In this document: one piece after another, positions 36,354-47,632 of the stretch
How the letters are laid out: each line of letters starts with the position of its first letter
Numbering within the stretch: the first letter of the stretch is position 1
Assembly (NCBI GenBank): GCA_020744425.1
Contig: JAGMUV010000002.1
Location: 1,842,501-1,906,500 of the forward strand
DNA length: 64,000 nt
From: Dactylonectria macrodidyma
Taxonomy: Eukaryota > Ascomycota > Sordariomycetes > Hypocreales > Nectriaceae
Reading direction: 5' to 3'
Notes under the pieces: generated by a model
Databases searched by the model: none
The model's input: only the letters and a program-made list of their open reading frames with translations
Told to the model about the DNA's origin: nothing
Program-made: the position numbers and the translations under genes

Positions 36354-39020
36354 ATGCCCGACGAAAGCCGGTCCCGCGATCCCCGCGATCGTGACCCCCG
36401 CGATCGCGACCCTCAAGATAGAGATAGAGACAGGGATAGAATCAGGGATAGGGACAAAGACAGAGACAGAGAAAGGGATAGGAACAGGGACAGAGTCGAC
36501 AGGGACAAGATCGACAGGGACAAGATCGACAGGGACGACGGGTCCGACAGTGGAAGTGAATCCGACAGAGGAGACCAGGACTACAGAGACGACAGAGTGG
36601 ACAGAGACAACAAAGTGGACAAAGACAATATAGGAGATAGAGATGAGAGAGGTTACAGAGAAAACAGAAGAAGCAAAGGGGACATCCGGGACAAAGACGA
36701 CAAGGACAACCGGGACAACAGAGGAAGCAAAGCGGTCAGAGACGACGGATATGACAGCGAGGACAGCGAACTGAGTGAGAGAGACGACCGACGTGACAAA
36801 CGCGACAGAGACGACAGAGAAAGAGAGAGGAACAGAGATCGTGATCGCGACAGGGAAAGAGAACGCGACCGGGACAGGGACAAGGACAGAGAGAAGGACA
36901 AGGACAAGTACAGAGATTTCGACCGCGACCGCAACACCTACCATCCTCGCGAACCCAAGGAGAGAGATCGTGAGCCGAGAGACCGAGATCGCGACAGCCA
37001 TCACCCTCGGGACAGCCACCATCCTCGCGAGAGCCAACACCCCCGAGAGGGAAGCCACCTTCGCAACCGAGATCACCTGAAAGACCAGCCGCCGAGCAAA
37101 CGCAACAGTATCACCGGCCGCCTCTTTGGCTCCCTCCGGGAAGCGCGCAACAAGGACCCTGCCCCTTCTGCTGCCAGTTCTCCTCTCCAGAGGCGCTCTA
37201 CCTCAACGGCGAAGCAGAACCCCGTGCTGCGGATTCGCGAGTGGCTCGACGCTTGCAACTCGGAGCACGAGCATCACTGCGGCGTGAGTTCAGAGACAAA
37301 GGTACCTACATGGCATCCCATCTGGCTCATCGACACTGTCGAGCGGCGCGTTGTTAAAGCGACCCCCCAGGATCGCTATCTCGCTCTCAGTTACGTCTGG
37401 GGTTCTCCCAGAGGTCGCAACGGTGCCCAACCTCCGTTCCAGGCGCTCAAATCCAACATCGGCACACTCCAGGATATCCTCCCCGAGGCCGATCTCCCTC
37501 CGACCTTTATGGATGCTATGAAGCTCGCCAAAAAGCTGGGCATTCGCCACCTCTGGATTGATAAGTTGTGCATTGTGCAGGACGACCCGGAGGAGATGGA
37601 CAAGAACGTCAAGAACATGGCCTTCGTGTTCGCTAATGCCTACCTCACCATCGTGGCCGCTGCTGGTGACGTACAAACGGGGCTGACGGCGTTGACTCCT
37701 CGGAAACCACCGTCCCGTAGTTTACGACCTGGCAACCGTGATCAACAAGATCTTGTCCTGGCGTCGAATTGGAACACCCGTGGATGGACGTTGGTAGAGC
37801 GCCTATACTCCCGACGATGCGTCTTCTTCTTTGAAGACACCATCACTTGGGAATGCCACTGCGAGAAATGGACAGGGAGCCCGTCGAGCATGATGAAGAA
37901 GATTCGCGGCAGCCGCCACGATTGCGCCAACCCCGTGCACGATGCTGCCCTGGCCTTCCATCACTCGTCCTGGCCAGACCTCGACGAGTATGCGCGCATC
38001 GTCATGGACTACAGCGCCCGCAGACTGACCCTCGTAGACGACACCCTACGAGCCTTTGCCGGCATCACGCATGTGCTGTCGCGATCGTACCCGGGCGGGT
38101 TCGTCTACGGCATGCCCATCATGTTCCTCGACATTGCGCTGCTCTGGCGCCCCCACGCCTCCATCCGACGGAGGGCGCTATCGCGAGCGCCGTTCCCGCC
38201 GTCTTGGTCTTGGATGGGCTGGTGGTTCGACAGTATCCCCGTGGACCTGACACTCTGGAGAGCTGCGGCCGACTACGTCGAAGACCTCAAGCCGGCCAAG
38301 CGAGGGCAGGAATCGAAGCGTTTTCGGTCTCCAAATGCCTTCCGCATCCGACCGACTGTAACGTGGAACATGACGGACCGAGTGGCTACTGTTAGGGTGC
38401 TTAATACTGGCCTCCAGTTCCGCGAACTTCGTGGTCGACGAAGTTCTAACGCAAGCCTGCCCCGGGGATGGTCACGTAGCGGCACCTCATACAAGCACGA
38501 CAGCGACGATCTGACGCTATTCAGGTATCCCGTGCCAGTCGAGGAACCACCCAAGGCTGGGGAATATGATCCTCCAGTGGGCGAACTCGCTCTCCCGGGG
38601 CCCCTACTCTCGTTCCGTACGACTACGGGCTTCTTCGAGGTCGACTACCTCTCTACGTTGGCGCATCGCGACCGGACGAACCCACCCATCGCCGTGGGCA
38701 ACATTTGGAGCAAGGCGAACCGCTGGATCGGCCAGTTCAGGGCACACGACGCATGGCTCGGAGTACAGTCGTCCAACTACGACGGCGACGAGAAGCTCGA
38801 GTTCATCGCCATCTCGTCCGCCATAGAGCGCCGCGGCTCGCACGCGCTGGACCCGGACCGCTTCGAGGAGTTTATGAGCGCTGACGAGGAGATTGAGATT
38901 GTCAACGTGCTATGGATCGAGCGCATCGGCGAGGTCGCCTTTCGCCGCGGCGTCGGGCACATCCTGCAGAAGTCGTGGGACGCGCAGGCTAAGGACGAGG
39001 TGGCCATTCTTCTTGGATAG
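36354..39020 (+). CDS. HET-domain protein with N-terminal RD/RE mixed-charge domain
   Basis: Single exon, 888 residues. HET domains mediate heterokaryon-incompatibility cell death and related allorecognition responses. Residues 1-240 are almost only Arg, Asp, Glu and Lys (PRDRDPRDRDPQDRDRDRD), ending in His-Pro-Arg units (HHPRDSHHPRESQHPRE). A basic linker follows, then IREWLDACNSEHEHHC, the Cys/His motif often found before HET. HET blocks: DRYLALSYVWGS; LAKKLGIRHLWIDKLCIVQD; VFANAYLTIVAA; and NTRGWTLVERLYSRRCVFF, so all usual landmarks are present from about residue 318 to 510. The remaining 380 residues resemble the variable C-terminal region of HET proteins. The HET gene is intact, without frameshifts, and isolated in a gene-poor region. 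I see no NACHT, WD or transmembrane segment. Confidence 0.88.
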   Translation: MPDESRSRDPRDRDPRDRDPQDRDRDRDRIRDRDKDRDRERDRNRDRVDRDKIDRDKIDRDDGSDSGSESDRGDQDYRDDRVDRDNKVDKDNIGDRDERGYRENRRSKGDIRDKDDKDNRDNRGSKAVRDDGYDSEDSELSERDDRRDKRDRDDRERERNRDRDRDRERERDRDRDKDREKDKDKYRDFDRDRNTYHPREPKERDREPRDRDRDSHHPRDSHHPRESQHPREGSHLRNRDHLKDQPPSKRNSITGRLFGSLREARNKDPAPSAASSPLQRRSTSTAKQNPVLRIREWLDACNSEHEHHCGVSSETKVPTWHPIWLIDTVERRVVKATPQDRYLALSYVWGSPRGRNGAQPPFQALKSNIGTLQDILPEADLPPTFMDAMKLAKKLGIRHLWIDKLCIVQDDPEEMDKNVKNMAFVFANAYLTIVAAAGDVQTGLTALTPRKPPSRSLRPGNRDQQDLVLASNWNTRGWTLVERLYSRRCVFFFEDTITWECHCEKWTGSPSSMMKKIRGSRHDCANPVHDAALAFHHSSWPDLDEYARIVMDYSARRLTLVDDTLRAFAGITHVLSRSYPGGFVYGMPIMFLDIALLWRPHASIRRRALSRAPFPPSWSWMGWWFDSIPVDLTLWRAAADYVEDLKPAKRGQESKRFRSPNAFRIRPTVTWNMTDRVATVRVLNTGLQFRELRGRRSSNASLPRGWSRSGTSYKHDSDDLTLFRYPVPVEEPPKAGEYDPPVGELALPGPLLSFRTTTGFFEVDYLSTLAHRDRTNPPIAVGNIWSKANRWIGQFRAHDAWLGVQSSNYDGDEKLEFIAISSAIERRGSHALDPDRFEEFMSADEEIEIVNVLWIERIGEVAFRRGVGHILQKSWDAQAKDEVAILLG
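36381..37060 (+). repeat. GACAGR/GATCGC hexanucleotide repeat coding for RD/RE tract
   Basis: Degenerate six-base units such as GACAGG, GACAGA, GATCGC and GAGAGG fill the 5' quarter of the HET gene. The antisense frame is correspondingly open and hydrophobic, which is a by-product of the repeat. Confidence 0.85.
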
Positions 39021-42000
39021 AGCGGCTTGCTTTGAGGCAGCGGAGGACTTGGGGTGCAGCAGGGCGTTTGGAGTTGCCAGAGTCAAGATGTAATTACATG
39101 GTAAGTTGGATGGATTTGGGTACGAATACCGTTCGTGTATGTTTCAGGTGACTTCAACGGAAGGTCAGATCAATACTCAATTGTGATTTACTACCATTGA
39201 TATATATATAAACTTCAGTGGAGAACAAGTGATAACGCCCTGTTTATTCAAAGGTCGTGTTTATCCTTCAAAAATCAGAAAGCTGGCTAGGGCTGGCGAG
39301 TGTCTAGCATGAGGTTTTGACCTCCGCTATCATGATGTCCTTTTAGGCGAGGGGAATAGACGTTGGCGTCTTAGGCTCAGGAGGATCTCCCTGCCACGTT
39401 TCTAAGCGTCACTATGGCACAGAGGATCATCTGGTATGTGCGGTAGCATTGGAAACCATGGTAGCAGTGAGAAATAATAGTTGCCAAGACAAGATTACCA
39501 TCAAGTTGGAACGCATGCAAACACACCCGTCATCGTTTCATCATCAATCTTTGACCCCCACTTAGCCAAGCATCATCCCAAATAGTTCCCACCAGTTGAA
39601 TTATGAATACTAGGTCCCGCGGAGCAGGCAAAGGGAAGGAGTAATACCATGAGCCGAGGTATGTTCAATCGACCCTTGACAACGTTGTATCCGGCACCCA
39701 TTCACTTGTGTGCTGGATGAACCACAATGGAGCTGGTGAAGACAGTTCTAGGCATGGATGTTGGAGGACCCTGGTACGTGGTGCCAAACGGCACAATTCG
39801 TCATGCTCTTAGTGCCATATCCACAACCATATATGTAGATCCTCTGATGTGTAGCAATCGCATTGAACACCCTGTCTGTGATTCTCATGATGCAATGAGA
39901 TTGTTTGTCGGGAGTCCAGTCTTGCCATCATGCATCAAGATACGGACGTTAGAAAAGTCCAAACACAGTTATCGAATATTATAGGACGATTCCCATCATC
40001 AAAGTTATATCCCTCAATATATGACCTTTTATTGTCATCTTGTGACTAATCGCTACACTTCTGCCTCTGTGATACGAGGTCCTCAGGTGAATTAGCCTAT
40101 CTGACAGTTATTTCAGCCTCATACACATGCTTACATCGAGGTTAAAACTGAACGAGCATCTAATTCAACCGGAAAATGCTTTCGGCGCTGGAATAGTGAC
40201 ATCATTGGCCAAGGATAATATGGCGTTACATGTGAATGACGGCGTGAATGCAGGAAAAGGTGTGTGGCTACCCATGCTAGACGTGCAGCAGGAAGAATAG
40301 CCCGGGTCGGAATTGAGAGGCAGGGGTCTGTACCACGATTAGTGTTGGAGATGAGGAGTCATAAATTAGTTCACATCGTTAAATAAATGTTGACAAAGTG
40401 CCGGTCAACTTAAGTATATGCTAAAAAAATCATAGCATCAAGTAGAAATCTGATTGGTACAGGGTAAGCTAGCGAACTGGGTAAACATGGATAGGTTGTT
40501 GAGCCCAATGCATCTCTTCCAGTGACCATCTGTCACTCATAAATTCCCCCGTCATAAAAAATGTGGCTGCTCAAATTCTTCCTGCAGTGTCTCAACGGCT
40601 GCAAAGACACGGCAGGTAGGTGCCGAGAAACTCGAGGGATGCATCTCTGGTTGGATGCATCTCAGCCCGCCTCATGTTGAAGTAAGACTGGTTCAACGCC
40701 TCCCTGACAGTGGCATATATGGTAATCCCTCTCTCCTCACTACCCTTGTCTAGCTCACCGATCGAGACAGCTTAGTTACATGGACCCATTCAACCCTTGC
40801 TCAAAGGAAATATTGCGTTTAGGGGAAAATTCGTGCCGGCTATTCGTGTGCGTCACAGTCGCGGAGTATCGTCCCCCCTTGGACTAGAAGCCGGTGACAA
40901 GTTTTCAAGCCATTCTACTATCTGCTTTCCCGACCTTGCCATGTGGATCTTAACAGGGCATGACTCTATTGAGCCCTTCCCGGGCTTTCTCGCCTTGGTC
41001 CAATGCAGTTACGGCTCCCGTTGATTCTCGTGGCGTTCGCGGTCAGCATCCAGTGGCTGGCTGTTGAATTAAAATGCTTCGACATGATTTGCGGATACCA
41101 CACCATCATGGATGGACAGCACATCGTCCGAGTCTAGATTCAAGCCTCTCTTACTGCATACAATGCGACATGGTCGTGGCCAATGCTCGATGGTCGATGC
41201 CATTCCGCTCCCTCTTCGTCAGTCAAGACATTAAACTTTCAACATCAGGAGATTCATCATTGCCCATCACCTGTTTGACAAATACTCTGATTTTCACAGA
41301 GTCGCATTCATGAAAATAAAAATAAAATCTATTCATATCTCCTTGCACCGCCAAGTACTGAGTCAAGACTTTCCTTAGCGAATGGGATCCTGCTAGAATG
41401 CCGGCCCTGTGCTCTTGTAAGCGCTTCGAGTGACATTGCCTGCATCCTGCATCTCGGCACATCACAGCAGCAGCATGGAGCCTGGACAGCTGCCCTCTCC
41501 ACCGATTGCCTCATATTGGCAAGCAGGGCATATTGATTGGATGCAGCTCAGTTCTCCACCACTTGAACCCTGTCGACTGCCGATCGCTGTATTTGGAATT
41601 AACAATCGTCTTCGTCATCTATCTGTGGCATGGACATTGAGGACTTGCTCTGACCAGTACATATCCATTACAGGCTCGTTCAGGCCAGTATCACATATCG
41701 ATCGTTTCTTTGAGCTTCCTCGTCTCTGATAGCTACACACAGATACCCGCGTAGTTTCATGGGGCCTGCATGTTCCACAAACAAGGCATCCCTCGTTGAG
41801 GGATCGCGCTCGCAGGGCTGGAACAAACTGCCTAGGTAGTACACCGCAGAGAACCATAGCGGTTTTGTTGTTTGCTGTAATATCTACAACGCTGTGACAC
41901 GGCCTACTCGTACTGGCCCCAAGAAACAATGCAAACAGGGATTGGCAATTAGGCCAACGAAGCCTTGATTCTAGTAACATCGCAGCTTGTCGACTCCACG

Positions 42001-42328
42001 CAGCCAAGACACGGAATGGCCTCATTCAAATCACTTAGTCTTGGTACTAACCTGTACAGCTCTCTTCCCCCCTTGCAGCCTCTCCCGGAAATCCGTGCTT
42101 GCATCAAGCCCCTGCTCCAAGCCACTCGTACCGTCTCCCCTCTTGTGGCCCTTTGTATTGTTGACCGGTTGGGCATGTTGGGGCAGTTTGTTACTTGCCA
42201 GTCTCCTATAGGTATAAGTAGACACAAGCAGCTCCCCGGATATCGATACAAACCGTTAAAGAACGTGCCAGGCCCATCCGGGAAATTTCCTACCTAAGCC
42301 ACTTGTCTTCTACTCTTGGAGCACAGTC
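39021..42328. other. AT-rich gene-free interval, HET gene to catalase
   Basis: About 3.3 kb. Only short open frames (at most about 136 codons) with no recognised domain. AT-rich blocks occur near 39200, 40000 and 40380-40450. No transposon ends, RNA genes or CRISPR-like repeats were found. The last few hundred bases probably contain the catalase promoter. Confidence 0.55.
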
Positions 42329-44727
42329 ATGATTACCTCTGCTCTTTTCTTGGCCTGCACTGGCCTCGCCAGTCTGGTATCTGGACAATGCCCTTATGCT
42401 GACCCAGCTCATCTGGCCGCTAGAGACGAAGAGAGTTCCCGTCAACACGTGGCTGAGTTTGACGTCGATGACAGCGAGGGCTATCTGAGCTCTGATGTCG
42501 GCGGTCCGTTCGAGGACCAAGAAAGCCTCAAGGCTGGGGAGCGCGGGCCTACCTTATTGGAGGACTTCATCTTCCGCCAGAAGATTACACACTTTGACCA
42601 CGAACGGGTATGTTGCACTACATCGGACGAGAAATGCTGTGACGCTGACACCGCCTCTGTGTAGGTTCCCGAGCGGGCTGTTCATGCCCGAGGCGCTGGA
42701 GCATACGGAACCTTTACAAGTTACGGTGACTATGGCAACGTTACCGCGGCCTCGTTCCTCAGTTCCAAGGGAAAGACGACTCCCACATTTGTACGCTTCT
42801 CAACTGTAGCTGGGTCCAGAGGGAGCGCCGACACAGCGCGGGACGTACACGGTTTCGCGACCCGGTTGTAAGTCATACATCTCTGAGAAGTAGTAACGAT
42901 GTGCTCACTGTTGTAGCTACACCGATGAAGGAAACTTTGACATTGTTGGAAACAACATCCCCGTCTTCTTCATTCAAGATGCCATCCAGTTCCCTGACCT
43001 GATACACTCCGTCAAGCCGTCCCCTGATAATGAGATCCCTCAAGCCGCCACTGCCCACGACTCGGCCTGGGACTTTTTCAGCCAGCAAACCACCACTCTG
43101 CACACGCTGTTCTGGGCTATGGCTGGAAACGGCATCCCTCGAAGCTTTAGACATATGGTATGAGGCCTCCCTTATCCTTAGATGAACCCTTGGGAGCTGA
43201 CAATGGTCAAGGACGGCTTTGGCGTACACACCTTCCGCTTGGTGACCGACGATGGTGACACCAAGTTCGTCAAGTGGCATTGGAAGACGAAGCAGGGCAA
43301 AGCCAGTCTGGTGTGGGATGAAGCCCAGCACATTGCCGGCAAGAATGCTGATTACCACCGCGCCGACCTCTGGAACGCTATTGCATCTGGACACGGCCCC
43401 GAGTGGGAGCTCTGTGCCCAAATCTTTGACGAAGACCTAGCTTTGTCCTTTGGATTCGACGTCTTGGATCCAACCAAGATCATCCCAGAGGAATATGTTC
43501 CCCTAGTACCACTTGGGATCATGAAATTGGATACCAACCCGGTCAACTACTTTGCGGAGACTGAACAAATCATGGCGAGTACTCAAGACCTGATATTATG
43601 AACAGCAACTAACCCTCCTAGTTCCAACCTGGCCACATTGTTCGCGGCATCGATTTTACCGAGGACCCTCTGCTGCAAGGCCGCATCTTTTCATACCTCG
43701 ATACTCAAATCAACCGTCACGGTGGCCCTAACTTTGAGCAGCTCCCAATCAACCGACCCGTCTCTCCCATTCACAACAACAACCGAGACGGAGCTGGACA
43801 GAATTTCATCCACAAGAACACTGCAGCGTGTAAGAACTTGATCCCGGTCCCCTTTCGGAGTTAGAATGGTGCTGATCCAACGTAGATACTCCCAATACAC
43901 TCAACAAGGGTTTCCCTATCCAAGCCAACCAGACGCAGGGCAAGGGCTTCTTCACTGCCCCGAAACGCAAGGCTTCTGGTAATTTGGTGAGGGCTAGGTC
44001 TTCCACCTTTTCCGACCACTGGAGCCAGCCTCGTCTGTTTTACAACTCCCTGACAGAGGCGGAGCAGCAGTTCCTCATCAACGCGATCCGCTTCGAGACC
44101 AGCCATCTGCAGTCTGACGAGGTCAAGAAGAACGTACTCAAGCAGCTGAACAAGGTCAGCCACGATATTGCGGTCAGGGTGAGCAAGGCCCTAGGTATTG
44201 ACGCCCCCGCTGCCGACTCGAGGTACTACCACGACAACACTACGGATGGCGTCTCCATCTTCGGGACTAAACTCCCGAGTATTGCGACGCTGACCGTCGG
44301 TATCCTTGTGTCGACTGACTCCGACAAGTCGATTGAACAGGCTAAGTCTCTCAAGGAATCCCTTAAAGCCCTGAATCTGGTTGTCACGATCGTCGGCCAA
44401 GTCCTCACGGACGATGTCGGGGAGACTTACTCAGCCGCTGAGGCTGTTGGCTTCGATGCTATCGTCGTCGCTGTCGGTGCGGAGACCGTCTTTGGCAAGA
44501 AGTCGGCCCTGTTCCCTCCCGGGAAGCCTGCTCAGATAGTCAGAGACGGTTACAACTGGGGCAAGCCATTGGGATTCCTTGGGAGCGCCAGGTCGGTGGC
44601 TAAAATCGCGAGTGTAAGCAAGGGTGATGGTGTCTACTTTGAGACCAGCGTGGACAGTATTGTAGATGACCTCAAGGGCGGTCTGGCAACGTTCAAGTTT
44701 ACGGATCGGTTTCCGTTGGATAACTGA
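42329..44727 (+). CDS. Secreted large-subunit catalase (CAT-3/CatB type)
   Basis: Haem enzyme that splits hydrogen peroxide into water and oxygen (EC 1.11.1.6). Six exons: 42329-42607, 42665-42867, 42917-43157, 43212-43574, 43622-43829 and 43886-44727, giving 711 residues. The first 19 residues form a signal peptide ([19 protein letters not shown]), so it is probably secreted or wall-bound. Catalytic His100 lies in [15 protein letters not shown], Asn174 in [11 protein letters not shown], and haem-ligand Tyr387 in [15 protein letters not shown]. From about residue 550 a DJ-1/GATase-like C-terminal domain follows ([33 protein letters not shown]), which defines the large-subunit clade. The fourth intron (43575-43621) must begin with GC (ATG|GCGAGT) to join ETEQIM to FQPGHIVRG in phase. 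Short introns of 47-57 nt. Confidence 0.95.
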
Positions 44728-45719
44728 ACGAGTTAAGCTTGCTGCCAAGCTTATTATCAGTGGCGAGAGGCTGTCTAAGTTATCCTGGACTTGTGGTCGT
44801 TGGCGACATGATAGATCTATCTCTTGGGTTGAATCATGAGGGGGGGGGGGACTCACTAAGACTTGAAGCAATTTCGTTAAACAGCGAAACAGACCATCTA
44901 CGGAGAGGATTCGAATATACAAAAACTGCACGACATGCCTGCATTGCATATCTTGTTCATCACGTTGAGGCCGCAGAACGGAGAGCAGCACTGCGTCATT
45001 CCAACTTTGTTCCGCTTTGGGGGCATCGGCCCGCTATTTTAGCGCCCGCTCCAGCTCAAACTGCCGCCTGCTGATTCGAGCACATGGGCCTTTTATTTGA
45101 TTTTTATTTGGAGGCTTGGAAGCTATGAAGCATGATGAGGAAGGAATGGTCGGGCCAAGCCGCAAGCCGCTCCTGACTCTTTGCCCACCCCCGGCCGCCG
45201 CCGGCCAAAGCGCCCTTCCGACCCCGGACCTCCGCTTGACCTTATCTCTCTTGGCGATGCATCTATCAGCCTGGATCCCGAGACCTGGTTGTACAATTAA
45301 TTGCAGTCGGTTCGCCATCGACCACTGTTCGTTCTCGACATTCCCCTTCCTTCAACTCAACAAACCTAGAGTTGCATCGCGAAACGAGGCCCAGTAGTGT
45401 CGATTTTCCGGCGCCCGTGGGAACGACTCTAGTGCTAAGCAGACCACGAGCGCAGCACGACACGCTCGACTGCCTCGGCGTCGGGTCTACCGAGAAGCAC
45501 GCGACGCACACCACCCATGACGTAGCCTAAAGCGCGCCGAACCCCAGCCCGACTTTCGATATTCTGCCGGGCCACGCAACCATCCAGCTCCGATCGTGCG
45601 CGCCGGCTTCGCTATCTCTTCCGAGTCCGACGAGCGCTTGCCTCGTAGGCCGCAAGCCTCAACAACTTCCCCCTCCATCAACCGCCATCGAGAATACCAC
45701 CACCACTAAGATCGCTGGC
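44728..45719. other. Intergenic between catalase and nucleoside transporter
   Basis: About 1 kb. A run of ten G lies near 44841-44850. The second half is GC-rich and likely the transporter promoter and leader. No gene recognised. Confidence 0.6.
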
Positions 45720-47165
45720 ATGGAGCGTGTCCGCAGGGCCCTCACCCGTCGCTTGTCGACCGCATCTGAATATGCGCCTCTCACGGGTAACGATGAGCCC
45801 ACAGCCCTCGAGGGCTCTGCCGTCCTCCTGGGCCAGCACGAGCTACCCTTCTCCTGGATGGAGTACAGCGTCTTTGCCCTGCTCGGTGTGGCCATGCTCT
45901 GGGCCTGGTATGCTCTCCTCAGCCTCTTTCGATGGGACGCTGCTTGTTCTGCTCCTCACATCCGCTAACCCGTCGCCAGGAACATGTTTCTCGCTGCCGC
46001 TCCTTACTTCGCTTCTCGCTTCGTCGGAGACGACTGGATACACGGCAACTTCCAGTCGGCCATCCAGGCCGTCTCGACCGTCACCAACCTCGGCGCCATG
46101 ATCATCCTCACCAATATCCAAGTCACGGCCTCGTATCCCTTCCGCATCAACCTCGCCCTCGTCATCAACATAGTCACCTTTGGCTTCTTGACAGCCTCCA
46201 CCGTCATGTTCTTAGGTGTTTCGCCCGCGGTGTACTTCACCTTTCTCCTCTTCATCGTGGCCGGTACCGCATGGGCTGCTGGCCTCATCCAGAACGGCGC
46301 CTTTGCCTTTGCCGCAAGCTTTGGCCGCCCCGAGTACATGCAGGCCATCATGGCTGGTCAGGGCGTCGCCGGCGTCCTGCCTCCCATCGCTCAGGTCATG
46401 ACTGTCTTGATCTTCCCTCCCGTCGAGGAAAAGCACTCGGACGAACCCCAGTCTGCGTCTGACAGCTCGTCCTCTGCCTTTGTCTACTTCCTCACCGCTG
46501 TCGCCATCTCCGTCGTCGCCCTCATCGCCTTCATCCCGTTGGTTCGCCGTCACGACCACATCATCGAGAACCGCATGGTCGAACGGATGGCCGAGTCCAT
46601 GCAGAGCATAGAGGATGCCGAGCGCGCCGCCCGAAAAGGCTCTTCCATGTGGCACCTCTTCCTCAAGCTCCACTGGCTCGCCGCTGGCGTTGCGACCACC
46701 TTTATGGCTACCATGTTCTTCCCCGTCTTTACCACCAAAATCCGCTCTGTGCAAGAAGACAACGGTCTGCTCTTTCACCCCGCTGCCTTCATCCCGCTCG
46801 CCTTTTTCTTTTGGAACCTCGGTGACTTCTGCGGCCGAATGGCGACCATCCTACCCTTCACCCTCCAGCATCGGCCCTTTGCTCTTTTTGCCCTTGCCGT
46901 CGCCCGTTTTGGCATCCTCCCCCTCTACCTTCTCTGCAACATTGGCGGCCGCGGCGCCATTGTTTCCAGCGACTTCTTCTACCTCTTCGTTGTCCAAATA
47001 TTGTTTGGCGTTACCAACGGCTGGCTTGGCTCCAGTTGCATGATGGCATCGGGCGAGTGGGTTGAGGAGAGTGAGCGAGAGGCTGCTGGCGGCTTTATGG
47101 GCCTATGCCTGGTGGCGGGCCTGACGTGTGGCAGTCTTTTGAGTTTTACTATATCAGACATATAG
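45720..47165 (+). CDS. FUN26: Equilibrative nucleoside transporter (SLC29/ENT family)
   Basis: Membrane carrier for nucleosides and possibly nucleobases; the yeast homologue Fun26 sits in the vacuolar membrane. Exons 45720-45907 and 45980-47165 flank a 72-nt intron with branch CTAAC, giving 457 residues. The junction rebuilds MLWAWNMFLAAAPYFASRF, the conserved first membrane segment of ENT proteins (PWN/WN motif). About ten to eleven hydrophobic segments follow, with a charged cytoplasmic loop near residues 225-265 between segments six and seven. The C-terminal half holds FFFWNLGDFCGRMAT, a recognisable ENT block, and NGWLGSSCMMASGEWV. The N-terminus has the acidic/dileucine-like stretch ASEYAPLTGNDEP. 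Located 1 kb after the catalase, same strand; no functional link is implied. Confidence 0.9.
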
Positions 47166-47632
47166 ACTGTAGAGTGGATAGTTCCCACTCGTTCTTGGTT
47201 TTGTCATTTTCGTTAGATGATTCGATTTTTATGCGAGGCGTTTATGAAGGATTTCGGGGCTCTACATATTAGACATGATAGCACGTCTCAAGGCTGGGGA
47301 TATATGCATGGGAGTCGGAAATGGATATCATGATTTAAACCTGTATAAAATGCTTTCCGAAATATGCAACTGCCGTGATATGCATGCAAACCCAAACCCA
47401 AACCCAAACCGCGCTATGCGTACCGATGCTGCCTCTGATGCACCAAATGCAATAAAACCAACCAATGCTGTAGTTATGCTCAAATGCCTCGCCTAACCGT
47501 CCTTGTATACCTCCCGTGACAGAGAAGAAAATATGAAATTGTTTTGCGGCGTTCTACCACCGGTCTGGTAACGCCCTGTCATGTGTCAGCAGGGGTGCCC
47601 TAGCTGGGGAATGTTGGGGGCGGGGATCTGGC
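47166..47632. other. Convergent 3' region, transporter and IPK1
   Basis: AT-rich 470 bp between two convergent stops. Contains an AAACCC repeat at 47388-47410. Probably both 3' UTRs. Confidence 0.6.
47388..47410. repeat. (AAACCC)n short tandem repeat
   Basis: Three full AAACCC units and a partial fourth (23 bp). It resembles but is not the fungal telomere unit CCCTAA. Confidence 0.8.

Noticed and set aside
36315..37076. 253-codon minus-strand hydrophobic Val/Ser-rich frame
   Set aside because: Antisense of the RD/RE hexanucleotide repeat; hydrophobicity follows from the repeat composition, not from a membrane protein.
47388..47410. Interstitial telomere repeat
   Set aside because: The unit is AAACCC, not CCCTAA, and only 23 bp long; a simple repeat is the safer reading.
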